Positions 9,700-19,989 of a stretch of DNA of 64,000 nt are shown here, in pieces. Within the stretch, counting starts at the first letter, position 1. Every line of letters starts with the position of its first letter. The DNA comes from Pempheris klunzingeri (taxonomy: Eukaryota; Chordata; Actinopteri; Acropomatiformes; Pempheridae), in NCBI RefSeq assembly GCF_042242105.1, contig NC_092035.1:6544477-6608476 (forward strand), read 5' to 3'. The position numbers were made by a program, and so were the translations under genes. The notes under the pieces were generated by a model that saw nothing but the letters and a program-made list of their open reading frames with translations, did no database searches and was not told the origin of the DNA.

Positions 9700-10640
9700 A
9701 TCGTTGGCACGTTTTTTGCTGCTCGTGTTTCTGCAGCTCGTTTTTCTGCTTCAAAAACATGTTTGGAGGAGGAGAAGAAAACTACCAGAGGAAAACATCA
9801 CGAAGACGCTGAGTTGGGTTTGGTTAATGCGGTCAGTCTGAGGCTGAATGGCCGAATACAAACACAAAGAGAACAAACACATGGTGGTAACAAGCTAGCT
9901 AATTAGCCACTTAGCTAACGCTAGCTAACCATGCTAACAGCCGCTACATTCGGACCTGAGAACGTATTTTCATACCTCCTCGTGTGTAAACGTGTGTTGG
10001 TATGACAACGTTCCTTGAATCCTTGAAAGCTAATTGTATTGAAATGTCAGTAATCACCATTAATGTCAAAATATTTTATTTGTCGTCTCAAATAGTTACT
10101 GAAGTTTAACAGCAAGTTTCAAAATGTATTTCAACAAAGTAAATGTAAAGAGAATGAGAGAAAAGTAATCAGTGCAAATATCCACTTTTTTATTTCCTAC
10201 ATCAGATGTGTGCAGCCTTGTTCAACATGAAGGTGATACAGCTGTAACTTCTGATCACTTATTGATTGATTCTTTTTCCTTTCATGCTTTAGATGGGCTG
10301 GTGTTCACTGCTGAGGAGCCGAGGAAGAGTCTTCCTGCCAGTATGTGTTGGGAAAGAAGCACAATGGTTAGTAACTTTAATTAAAAAACTTAAATCATTG
10401 ATTTCTACTATTTGATATATTATAAATTATTGTTGGAGCTAGCTTGTGATTCTATGACCTGATTAACATCTTTCACTTTTAAAGTGTCTGGAGGTTCATT
10501 TGTGTTTGTTTTTTCCAGATTGTCTTCCCAAATGAAGATAAAAACCCCCTGAAGATCTTCTAAATGCAAGATGGTCTATCTCCACCAGTGTTTCCCAAAG
10601 TTGGAGTAAGATTTTATGCAGCCATTTTGCTCATTATGAA
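9700..10640 (+). other. Gene-like unit A, copy in left arm (unidentified)
   Basis: Exon-like pieces with splice-like borders. 9759-9831 ends ...TTAATGCG|GTCAGT. The piece ending at 10340 (...CTTCCTGCCA|GTATGT) reads LVFTAEEPRKSLP in one frame. A last piece follows a pyrimidine-rich acceptor at about 10518. Related pieces recur at 17447-17527, 19093-19500, 23080-23130 and in the right arm. The first piece hits a stop in this copy (CGC TGA) but is open for 27 codons at 17447, so coding status is doubtful. I do not recognise the product. It could be a non-coding spliced RNA or a decayed gene family. Confidence 0.35.
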
Positions 10641-10779
10641 AAATTAAAGTGTTTCAAACTCAAACAATGTTTCTTTTGGCTTTGTATTTTCTACTTGCTT
10701 TTAAAGTGGTCTTATGTTTACACATACAATTTCACATTACACTCAATCCAGCACCAGTAAAACACAGGATTCTGCTCCA

Positions 10780-13441
10780 AAATAAAATGGGCCCAGCTGT
10801 GGCTCAGCCTTCCATCAGGAGTTCGAGGTTCCAGCTCCATGGGTCAGTGTGTGAATGAGGTCATGGAAAGGTGCTATACAAATGCTGACCATAGGTGGAT
10901 CCACAGCTTTGCCTTTTCAGTGTAGTTAAACCAAGGCAAAAAAAAAAAAAAAAAAAAAAAAAATCACAAAATAGAAAACAGGAAACAAGATTTAAAGTTT
11001 TTTTTTTTTTTATTTAAAATACAAGACACAGTGAAGGTGCTGCTTGGCTCACTGGACATCCAGCAGGAAAATGGAGGCAGATCCTGTCAGAGGAAGACTG
11101 AAGAGGAGCTGCTGGTCTACTTTTACCTCAAAGTAGTTTCTGACAACTAGTAACTTGCAGCAGCAAAAAAGTAAACACAACAACTTGCACTTAATTTTAC
11201 ATGTCTTTATTTAGAAATCAGTGCTGTTTGGATCCACGGTTGATTCAGGTTCTCCTGGTGCATCCTGGGAACACACAAAAAAAAACAAGTTTTTTCTTTT
11301 GCTGATACATGAAGATGCTGCAGAGGAGTCATGTTGAATGCATTAATACTTACTACAGTCTGCTACTTTTCCACAGGACCTTCTGTTTGGATCCACGGCT
11401 GATTCAGGTTCTCCTGCTGCATCCTGGAAGACACAAACAGCATTACTTTGATCAAAGAGTGACCAGACAGAAGGTTAAACTTGTTCTCTTCATTTTAAAT
11501 AAAGTTTAACGTGACAACATCCTGTGTTCAGATTTACTGATTCCTCATCTCTTCCCACCAGACACCTGGAAACTTTTAGATTCTCCCTTTACAAACTAGC
11601 ACCAATAGAGAGAATTATCTACTGCAAGAATTTACAAATCTTCAATGTTTGTGCTCCAATTCCAACATTTAGTGCCATTAACATTAACTGTTAGTGTGTT
11701 TTCTACCTGGAAACAAGTAGTTCAGGAAGAAATCAGTTTGATGTGGGAGAAAATAAAAGCTCACATTTCCTGTCTAAACACATTTATGTGATGTTCTAGG
11801 TAAAGTTGAGCGTTTTTACCACAAGCTGTTCCTGTCACAGGTTCTTCAGCCCAGACTCAGGACACGCCACCTGCAACGGAAGAGATTTTCACAATAAAAC
11901 TACAGCTCTTTACCAAAGTAAAAAGGAAATAAATTACATTATAGATGAAGTTCACCTGCAAACACAGGCAAAATGTGATAAAGCTGCACCTGATCTCAGC
12001 CACAATAAACCACCAATTTGATGCTTAGCTTTTGGTCTCTAAATGAATTTAATCCGTTCCAAACAGGCCACATGCTAATGCTACATGCTAACACTAGCCA
12101 GCATGTTAGCCACTGATTAGCCACAAGGTGAAACTGATCAGTGATTATTGACCCTGCAGTCCGGTCATTAGCAGCAAACTCACTGCAGATGCTCACCAAT
12201 TAAACAGGACTATAATGAACGTGACACTGAGCCTGAGCTTTAACTCTCCTGCTGCTGCAGCTGCTGAGTTACAGAAAACAGCTGAGAGGCCTGACGAGGA
12301 ACTTCTAGATGTTCTAGTGCAAACACAGAACATTAGAACCATCAGTGTTTATTACAACAGTAATCTGGTACTTTGGTTCTCAAACAGGTTCATCGGCCAC
12401 AATGAAACCACCAATATAGAAAAATGTATCAGCTGTGCACCTTAGCATGGTTAGCTAATTAGCTAGCTACTGAACACCCATTTGTTTGCATACCAAAACC
12501 AACTCCGCGATGTTTTCTTCCTCTGGACCTCCGAAGGACTGCATGAAGCACAAAACGAGCCCAAGCAAAGCGTCCCGGTGTTTGCAGCAGAAGGAGAAGA
12601 GCCGACTGGCGCCGGGTGAGTCAAACCTTCAGACTTTTATAGTGATGGACACACCATGCGGCAAATCACGTGGGAGGACACATTAGGATCATACCATTAT
12701 GTAGTAGGGGAGACGCTCTGAAGACAGGAAGTGAGGTGGTACAGTCCAGGTACAGAGGACATAGTGATGGCTGATCGAGGCTTTGTTGAAGTTCGACACT
12801 TAATTGAAAAATGGTTAATTACTCGAGGCTTCAATGACACCGCGCTCCAGTAGGACATCTAGTGGTCAATAAGATGAAGTGCACTGGAGACGTGTCATTT
12901 CTTGGTTCATGGACTGTTTGGGCTTTGATTCTCCATCCTCATTCCTGTTCACTACACTACATGGCTGTATGGTTTCAAGCTGACACAATGAAATAGAAAA
13001 TAAGCATGAACTCATGTTGTTGTCTTGTTTGACACGTCTGGTTGCAGGAATGAATGAATGAATGTCTTGTCACTGCAACGGGTTTAATGAAATTGAAAAG
13101 TAGTGGGCTGTAGCTGTATACCTGACATCAAGTCTGAATAGCCCATAGCTGAAAAGATGTAGAATAGTGGGCGTTCAGTAGGCTAGCTGGCAAATGTGAT
13201 CTCATTTCAAATGTTTAATTAGTTTCAGTAAAGTGGGGGTGCTTGTGTAACTGTTTCTGAGTTTTCCTGAAGAGAGAGTCCTCGTCTGCTGCCCCCTTTG
13301 TGCCAGTAAACTCCAACACCACAAATCTGCTCCCCCCTGCAGGAGAACTGCAGCACCCAGCTGTGCAGGGACAAGTGGCTCCGACCGCCGGGGTCAAAGT
13401 CACTCTGTTTCACCGGCAAATACAGCAAGAGGTGAAGAGAG
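10780..13441 (-). repeat. Gene-like unit B, copy 1 (left arm)
   Basis: A roughly 2.6-kb segment found four times: here, at 19990-22509 in the same orientation, and inverted at 22863-24870 and 33440-36070. Read on the - strand it starts with a TATA-like box (TATAAAAG, about 12640), then GC-richer exon-like sequence, several pieces with acceptor- and donor-like borders (for example after TTCCGTTGCAG), and an AATAAA near 11020. It shows no long conserved ORF. GCTAGC and TTAGC words are abundant. Function unknown. Confidence 0.6.
12634..12650 (-). promoter_or_regulatory. TATA-like box of unit B, copy 1
   Basis: On the - strand reads CACTATAAAAGTCTG, followed about 25-40 bases later by GC-rich GGCGCCAGTCGGCTCTTC. 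The same arrangement is kept in the copies near 21710, 22975 and 34245. Promoter function is inferred. Confidence 0.4.
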
Positions 13442-13500
13442 TCGGAGGAGTTTCCCCTGAGCTGCTGACCACGCAAGATGGAGATGGTGACACGTATGTA
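13263..13500 (+). other. Open exon-like segment of unknown protein (left arm)
   Basis: An open frame of about 79 codons (VNSNTTNLLPPAGELQHPAV..., ending GDGDTYVQ) runs up to the Tc1 insertion at 13501. The right-arm copy (33620-33387, - strand) starts with ATG; here that codon is CTG. A copy at 22337-22509 is cut short. No family recognised. Openness in three copies is weak evidence that it once coded. Confidence 0.35.
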
Positions 13501-14060
13501 CAGGTAGGTGCATCTCAAAACATTCAATTCAAAAAGTGAAACTCAGATACTATACAAGAGCAAAGTCAACGCAGCCGTCTACCAGCACATTTTAGAGCAC
13601 TTCATGCTTCCATCGGCTGACCAGCTCGACGGAGATGCCGAGTTTCTTTGGCAGCAGGACTTGGCACCTGCCCACACTGCCAAAACTACCAAAACCTGGT
13701 TTATTGAGCACGGCATTACTGTGATCGATTGGCCAGCAAACTCCCCCGACCTGAACCCCATAGAGAATCTATGGGGTGAGAGAATAGAGACCCCAGACCC
13801 AACAATGCAGACGAGCTGAAGGCCGCTCTCAAAGCAACCTGGGCTTTTTTTCAGTCGGTTTTATGTAATATTCTAATCCTGACTTTGGGGTTTTCATGAG
13901 CTGTAAGCCACAATCATCACAATAACAACAAATAATAATAAAAATAATATTTCATTTTGTGTGGAATGAATCTATATAGTATATGAGTTTCACTTTTTGA
14001 ATTGAATTACAGAAATGAATGAACTTTTTCACGATATTCTAATTTTTTTAGATGCACCTG
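13501..14060 (+). mobile_element. Tc1/mariner remnant, left arm
   Basis: 560 bp bounded by TA dinucleotides (13499-13500, 14061-14062), with GTGCATCTCAAA-type termini inverted at the other end (AGATGCACCTG). It encodes only the C-terminal part of a Tc1-like transposase, so it is internally deleted and non-autonomous. Confidence 0.85.
13560..13819 (+). pseudogene. Tc1-like transposase C-terminal fragment
   Basis: About 85 codons with the Tc1 DDE-domain hallmarks LAPAHTAKTTKTWF, followed by DWPANSPDLNPIENLWG. The DNA-binding region and the first catalytic Asp are missing. The frame is lost just after NLWG. Mirrored in the right arm at 33379-33011 (- strand). Confidence 0.85.
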
Positions 14061-14062
14061 TA

Positions 14063-14870
14063 TTAGAACAGAACAGAATAGAATAGAATGTCTTTATCGT
14101 CGTTTATAGAGGTACAATGAAATTGAAAGTGCAATCCACTTTAAGTGCCATAAAAAAGTATAAAGTATATAAAAGAAGTACCCTGAATGACAATAATATC
14201 TAAAAAAGCACAAAGTGCAGAGTATAAAACAAATAAAAAACATCTTCATATAAATAACATCCAGCAGCATCACACTTCTATTTAATGTCCGGCAGTGTTT
14301 AGTACAATTATGGCTCTTGGCTAGAAGCTGTTTTTAATCTGTTCGTACTTCAGTGTCCGAAAACGTCTACCAGAGGGCAAAAGTTGGAACAGTGAAAAGC
14401 CGGGGTGGGTCGCATCCCAGCCGATCTTCCGCGCCTTCCTCGGACAGCGGGAGCTGTAGACTTCCTCCAGGGAAGGTAGAGGGCAGCCGGTGATCTTCTG
14501 GGCCATGGCGATGACCCGTTGGAGCGCCTTCCTGTTTGCTGCCGGCAGCTGGAAAACCACACGCAGATGCAGTACGACGGGATGCTTTCTATGGAGCATC
14601 GGTAAAAAGACACCAGCAGTTTGTGGGAGAGATGGTTGTTCCTGAGAATCCTCAGAAAATAGAGTCTCCGCTGTACCTTTTTAATGACGGCTCTGGTGTT
14701 GGCGCTCCAGGTCAAGTCATCCTCAATGTGCACGCCCAAGAACCGGTGGTTGGAGACCCTCGGCACACAATCCCCACCAATCAACAGGGGCTGAATGTCT
14801 GTTTTCCTCCTCCTGAAATCTAAGACGAGCAGTGGACAAAGTCGCCAGTTTAAACCAGTCATTCCTGGCA
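14063..14870 (-). mobile_element. L2-clade LINE 3' fragment, left arm
   Basis: On the - strand, from about 14862 down: RT C-terminal sequence (FRRRKTDIQPLLIGG, RFLGVHIEDDLTW, RRLYFLRILRNN), a 3' UTR, and a tail with the CAATTTCATTGTACCTC word and ATTCT repeats at 14063-14110. This is the typical fish L2 end. It abuts the Tc1 terminus at 14062. Confidence 0.8.
14321..14862 (-). pseudogene. LINE reverse transcriptase C-terminal fragment (frameshifted)
   Basis: Two overlapping frames (14862-14350 and 14599-14321) carry consecutive parts of the same L2-type RT end. The first has RFLGVHIEDDLTW, the second ALQRVIAMAQKITGCPLPSLEEVY and FQLLPSGRRFR, so there is a frameshift near 14540. 5'-truncated; no endonuclease or catalytic RT box. 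Confidence 0.8.
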
Positions 14871-15470
14871 GGGTATTAAAGACTGAACACTAGTTAGCAA
14901 GCAAAGAGGTTGAAATGGGCAACTAAAAGTGGCTGACGTAGTCCAACACTGAAACAGCTCACAGTCATGGATAAACAGTCTGAAGTCATTTGCATGTGGA
15001 TGTAATCTAACTGTGTCGTTTCTTCTCAAACTGCCAGATTTGTCCACAGAGCCGTGGCTCAGGGCAGACGGGCTCTGGCTCGTGCGCTCGCTGCCCTCTG
15101 GGGCCGCTCTCCTTTGCAAGTGTGTGCTGAGAAAGGCCACTACCTCAGTCTGCAGGTGAGGGTCCACTGTGAGAGCTTCATCACAAGTCTGGAGGCGACA
15201 CCGGAGTTAGTTTGAGCCTAGAGCTTAGAGAAAAGGAGGGTCAGTGGTCACTCCCAGTGCTGCTTGCCCCTGACTGTCCCATCATAGACTTGGTGTATGA
15301 CAATGACCAATTTTTGTCCGTTTTTATAATTCAGGAGCACAAAGTGTTGTGGTAACAGCACCTGTGGCACAAGGAGCTCCATTAGACCTCCTATAATAAA
15401 TCTGTAGGGAGTAAAATCCAAAGTGGAAAGTAAAGAGATAATATAAAGAGAGAACAGATGAAAAGACAAA
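14871..15470. other. Unassigned stretch between two LINE fragments
   Basis: Repeated in the right arm (31411-32024). A 102-codon - strand frame (15167-14859) is open in both arms but resembles nothing I recognise; it may be chance or older LINE sequence. Confidence 0.4.
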
Positions 15471-17051
15471 ACAGTGAAAAAGAGAACACGAGTGGAGGAA
15501 CAGTGATAAATAGTGCAAGGCCAACTACAGGAGGAAAATGGAAGATCATCTTCAGCGGAGCAACACGAGGGAGGTCTGGAGAGGTCTCAAATCCATGTCA
15601 GGGCAGGAGATAAGCAGTAGGAGAGACCCTGAACCTGGAGACAGAGACTGGGCCAACAAGCTAAATCTGTTTTTCAACAGATTTGATAATGGGCCCACCC
15701 CCTCCCCCTCCCTCCCCCTCCCTCCCCCTCCCCAGCCTGAGCACAGACCAGCCTACCCCCAGCTCCTCACCACCACCATCTCCGGGGCCCTCACCCTCCC
15801 CCTCACTTCCACAACCACCTCTGGTCCTCTCACCTCCACCCCCCCACCCCCCACCACCTCATTGGCAGCTCTCCCCCTCCCCTCCCCCTCCCCCTTCTCC
15901 CCCTCCTCTCTTCACACCAACTGTTGATCAGGTGAGAAGTCAACTGAAGAAGATCAAAGCCAGGAAAGCCACGGGCCCTGATGGCATCAGCTCCAGACTC
16001 CTCAGGGACTGTGCAGACCAGCTCTGTCAGGTGGTCTGCTACATCTTCAACCTGAGCCTGAGTCTGGAAAAAGTTCCTGCCATGTGGAAGACTTCTTGTG
16101 TGGTTCCAGTTCCTAAGACCTCGCGCCCCAAGGAGCCCAACCACTTCAGACCCGTGGCCTTAACCTCTCACCTGATGAAGGCACTTGAGAGGATCGTCCT
16201 AACCCATCTCCGCCCCCTGGTGAGCCCACACATGGATCCCCTGCAGTTTGCATATCAGCCTGGAATTGGGGTGGATGACGCTGTCATCTACCTGCTGCAG
16301 AGATCCCTGTCTCACCTGGAGGGCAGTGGAAGCACTGTGAGGATCACTTTCTTTGATTTCTCCAGTGCCTTCAACACAATCCTACCTCCACTGCTCAGGG
16401 TGAAGATGGAGAGAGCGGGAGTCAGTGACCAGCTGGCTGCATGGGTCACTGACTACCTCACGGACAGACCCCAGTATGTGAGACTGCAGGACAGTGTGTC
16501 TGATGTGGTGGTTTGCAGCACAGGGGCCCCCCAGGGAACGGTACTGTCACCTTTCCTCTTCACCCTGTACACATCAGACTTCAGGTACGCTACAGACAGT
16601 TGTCACCTCCAGAAGTTCTCTGATGACACTGCCATCGTGGGGTGTGTGTCAGAGGGGAACGACTGTGAATACAGGACGGTCATCACGGACTTTGTCGGCT
16701 GGTGTGGACGAAACAACCTCCTAGTCAACGCCAGCAAGACGAAAGAGATGGTGGTCGACTTCCACAAGAAACCCTCCATCACTGCACCAGTGAGCATCCA
16801 GGGACTATAACATAAACTGTACAATAATTCTCACCCCACTTCACTTCACCCTGTTGTTGTTTGTCTCTGTAATTACATTTCTTTGTGTACATAGGTTTTT
16901 ACCACTGTATATATTATATTTTATTCTGCTATTTAATTTTTCTAATTCTATTATATTCTGCTATTTAATTTTTCTGTCCCTTTGAGCTGCTGTAACAGCA
17001 AAGTTTCCCCACTGAGGGATCAATAAATAAATATCTATCTATCTATCTATA
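15471..17051 (+). mobile_element. LINE (L2/CR1 clade) with RT domain, left arm copy
   Basis: 5'-truncated element with the region upstream of RT, most of the RT domain, and a 3' end with TTTCCCCACTGAGGGATCAATAAA-like sequence and a TATC microsatellite tail (17030-17050). Compared with the right arm it lacks 539 bases (right-arm 29961-30499), including the RT C-terminus. It keeps 406 bases (15871-16276) that the right arm lacks. Confidence 0.88.
15538..16809 (+). pseudogene. LINE reverse transcriptase, deleted and frameshifted (left arm)
   Basis: The frame from 15538 (REVWRGLKSMSGQ, WANKLNLFFNRFD) shifts inside a CCCTCC-rich proline tract into the frame from 15683. That frame contains RKATGPDGISSRLL, FRPVALTSHLMKALERI, FFDFSSAFNTI, a GAPQGTVLSPFLFTLY block and the degenerate catalytic box FSDDTAIVG (usual FADD). 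Translation stops at 16807-16809, right after the 539-base deletion junction at 16806. The product would lack the thumb and C-terminus. Confidence 0.88.
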
Positions 17052-17446
17052 GTTCCTCCTACAGGACACAAGGGGGCGCTGTGTCTTCAAAAATGCAAAA
17101 CACGTGAAGCCAAACTTGTACCTGCTCCGTGGGATGAACTCGGCTGAGGGTCCGCGGTAGAGCGGGTCGTCCCCCCCCCTCATGTAAAAGCGCTTTGAGT
17201 AGTTGAAGTAACTAGAAAGGCGCGAGACAAATACAGACCATTTACCATTTAACTCCCTGAAATAAATGTGTTCCATTTTGCTGTGGATGATTAACACCCG
17301 TAGTTTCTACATCGACTGAGCTGCTGCTAAACTTTCCTGCTGCTAAACTTTCCTGCTGCGACGGTGCTCGTGTTGAGGAAATGACGTCAGGAGCAGGTGA
17401 CGTTGAACCTGAGCGGATCGTTGGAGTGTTTTTCTGCTCGAAAAAG
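17052..17446. repeat. Dispersed fish repeat fragment
   Basis: Contains aaagcgctttgagtagttgaag and aaggcgcgag...acagaccatttaccatttaa, a word set common to a fish interspersed repeat. A relative is at 38240-38520. Mirrored at 29350-29680. Confidence 0.5.
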
Positions 17447-17527
17447 ATGTTTGGAGGACGAAAGGAAAGGTGGAGAAGGACTCGAGGAAAACACCACGAA
17501 GACGCGGAGCTGGCTTTGGTTAATGAG
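17447..17527 (+). other. Exon-like 27-codon piece of unit A family
   Basis: ATG followed by 27 open codons (MFGGRKERWRRTRGKHHEDA...LVNE) and a GAG|GTCAGT donor-like border. It is identical in the right arm (29349-29269, - strand). The copy at 9759 is related but carries a stop. Product unrecognised; it could be the first exon of a low-copy family or non-coding. Confidence 0.35.
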
Positions 17528-17954
17528 GTCAGTCTGAGGCTGAGTGGCCGCACGGACAGACACATACACAACACACAGCTAGCTATTTAGCTAACGCTAG
17601 CTAACCATGCTAACAGCTGCCACATTTTACTGCTTTCTGAGGCGGATAAACAAATCAGCCAGCGGCCAAGTTCACCAGACTGATGACTAAATGTAGCTTA
17701 TTATGAGAAGGAACGTGTTTTATTTTCACACCGTTACTATCAGAGGAAATCAGCACCGCCTATTGATTAGCTTCGCTACAGTGACAGACAATCAACATGA
17801 GGAAAGAAAAGCAGGCAACAGACACTAAACACTAAACTCACTATGATTTCAAGTTTGTAACTCGGTGGATGATGTTCATTTAAATAACCAAGCTGCTTGC
17901 GGTTAAATAGCAGCAGTGTTTCTAGTTTTGGCTACAACTGTCCAGTCTGGCTGT

Positions 17955-18933
17955 TATAAGATAAGATATTCCTTTATTTATCCCACAATGGGGAAATTTC
18001 AAGTCAGCAGCAGTTCTGATTCACACATACAAGATACAGTTCACACATACAAAGAAAGGGAATAAAAAATATAAAATATATATATGTTTACATGTACAGT
18101 ATATACAAACAATAATGTATGGTGAAAGAATGATAGAATGAGGTGAGATGGAAAGGCTATTGCACATGGGGAAAATATAAAATATATAAATATATATGAA
18201 ATATTGCACTTGTTCCTTTTTCTTGGTCTTTGGTTTACTGGGAGCAGATTTGGTTGTAAAGTCGGATGGCAGCAGGGAGGAAGGACCTGCGATGCCTTTC
18301 TTTGGAGCATCGTGGGTGACGAAGCCTGTCACTGATGGAGCTTTCCAGGGCTCTTACAGTCTCATGTAGGGGGTGGGAGACATTGTCCATGATTGATGAC
18401 AGCTTTGCTACCATCCTCCTGTCACCCACCACCTCCACAGGATCGAGGCTGCAGCCCAGGACAGAGCTGGCTTTGTCCACCAGTTTGTTCAGTCTCTTCT
18501 TTTCTGCTGCCGTGATGCTGCTGCTCCAGCAGACCACACCGTAGAAGATGGCTGATGCCACCACAGAGTCATAGAAAGTCCTCAGGAGGCCCTCCGCCAC
18601 TCCGAAAGACCTCAGTCTACGCAGCAGGTGGAGTCTGCTTTGGCCTTTCTTGAAGAGTGCCTGAGTATTAACAGTCCAGTCCAGCTTCTTGTTGAGGTGA
18701 ACACCCAGGTACTTGTAAGAGTCCACAATCTCTATGTCCGTTCCCTGGATGTTCACCGGAGAGGGAGGGTCTTTGTGCCGACGAAAGTCCACTACCAGCT
18801 CTTTGGTTTTTCCGGCATTAATCCGGAGGCAGTTCTGCTGGCACCAGTCCACAAAGTTTTTGTTCAGCTCTCTGTACTCCCCCTCGTCTCTGTTGTTGAT
18901 GAGACCGACGATGGCTGAGTCGTCAGAGAATTA
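17955..18933 (-). mobile_element. LINE 3' fragment (L2/CR1 clade), crosses left inner palindrome boundary
   Basis: On the - strand: RT C-terminal third, 3' UTR and a tail with TTTCCCCATTGTGGGATAAA and CTTATCTTA. The palindrome arm ends inside it at 18456. Upstream sequence (18457-18933) has no partner in the right arm. Confidence 0.85.
18235..18933 (-). pseudogene. LINE reverse transcriptase C-terminal fragment, open frame
   Basis: An open frame of about 230 codons on the - strand (DSAIVGLINNRDEG..., WCQQNCLRINAGKTKELVVDF, YKYLGVHLNKKLDW, LLRTFYDSVVASAIFYG, HPRCSKERHRRSFLPAAIRLYN, stop at 18235). It is the part of a LINE RT after the catalytic box. Related to, but distinct from, the LINE at 15471-17051. 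Confidence 0.85.
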
Positions 18934-19020
18934 TTATTATTTCTGTAATTGTAGGCAGATTTCTGATGATGATCACCTTTAGGATCAGAAATAGATCACT
19001 CAGTGCTTCCTTAAGCACAT

Positions 19021-19525
19021 TGCATTCAAATGTCAGTGATCACCATTAATGTCCAAATATTTAGTTACTGAAGTTTAACAGCAAGTTTCAAAATGTATCT
19101 CAGCAATGTAAATGTAAAGAGAATGAGAGAAAAGTCATCAGTGCAAATATCCACTGTTTTATTTCATACATCAGATGTGTGCAGCCTTGTTCAACATGAA
19201 GGTGATACAGCTGTAACTTCTGATCACTTATTGATTGATTCTTTTTCCTTTCATGCTTCAGGTGAGCTGGTGTTCACTGCTGAGGAGCAGAGGAAGAGTC
19301 TTCAGGTTCGTCCAAATCCTCCTCACTTTTTATTCATCGGCATCCTGCAGTTCTCCACTTTCCAGCGCTGCTGCTGACTGTAAACACCACTTGTATGAAG
19401 TGTAATTGTTGTACCATTTTCTCCCTCTTGCAGATGTGCGGACTGAAGCGACAGCACGTTTGAAGAAGAGGAGCGTTCTGCAGCCACTGAGGGAACGTGT
19501 GCTCTGTGCTGAAGCTCTCAGGTAG
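19021..19525 (+). repeat. Unit A, second copy (spacer)
   Basis: Repeats 10035-10340 in the same orientation, then adds an exon-like piece not present in the arms. That piece runs from an acceptor-like CTCTTGCAG (about 19434) to CTCAG|GTAGG (19521) and reads VRTEATARLKKRSVLQPLRE in one frame. Inverted counterpart at 27890-28085. Product unrecognised. Confidence 0.45.
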
Positions 19526-19682
19526 GTTTATAATCTAGAAATTAGAAATATAAATTCTTGTTGGAGCTAGTTTGTGATTCCATGATGCGATTAGCATCTT
19601 TCACTTTTAAAATGTTGTGCTTTTTTTGAGATGGTTTTCCCAAACGAAGATGACAAAATCGCCCCGTGATCTTCTAGTGCGA

Positions 19683-19800
19683 CAGGTGTCTGTGGCGCAG
19701 TGGGTTAAGTCGCAGTCAGAAGAGGCACTGAAGATCAGAGGTGCTGGGTTCAATCCCGGTGTGTGGCAAGAGTGCAAAAGAAGGTGTTTTGCGAGGGCTG
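19683..19800 (+). mobile_element. tRNA-derived SINE (or tRNA-like sequence)
   Basis: Pol III box A TGGCGCAGTGGG at 19693-19704 and box B GGTTCAATCCC at 19747-19757, with spacing like a tRNA gene. No good cloverleaf acceptor stem is evident. It has an inverted partner at 25455-25575 with boxes conserved. Confidence 0.65.
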
Positions 19801-19989
19801 ATTTATTTCCCCAAGGTGAAGTCAGGTATGCAGCTCATTTTATTGAAAAAGCACATTAAAAAAAAAAAAGCAGCCATTTTGCTCATTATGCACTTTTTAC
19901 ATTTATAAGAAAAAAAAATACTTTCAGGCTCCAACCAGGTATTTTTCTACCTGCTTCCAAATTGGCATTTTATTTACCCTTAGACTCAC

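Larger units (their letters stand above)
9471..18456 (+). repeat. Left arm of a giant inverted repeat (about 9 kb)
   Basis: Base 9471 pairs with 37343 and base 18456 with 28276 in reverse complement. The order of unit A, unit B, Tc1 remnant, L2 LINE, LINE with RT, CpG-rich exon-like piece and second LINE is mirrored exactly in the right arm. In spot comparisons of 80-100 bp I see zero to two mismatches, plus small indels and one large deletion in each arm. The outer edge is 33 bases from the hAT element. Confidence 0.93.

Noticed and set aside
10172-10384. Possible box C/D snoRNA host introns in unit A/B
   Set aside because: I looked for paired RTGATGA and CTGA boxes in the intron-like parts and found no convincing pair.
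15683-15930. Proline-rich protein
   Set aside because: The run is a CCCTCC microsatellite inside a LINE ORF, not a separate gene.
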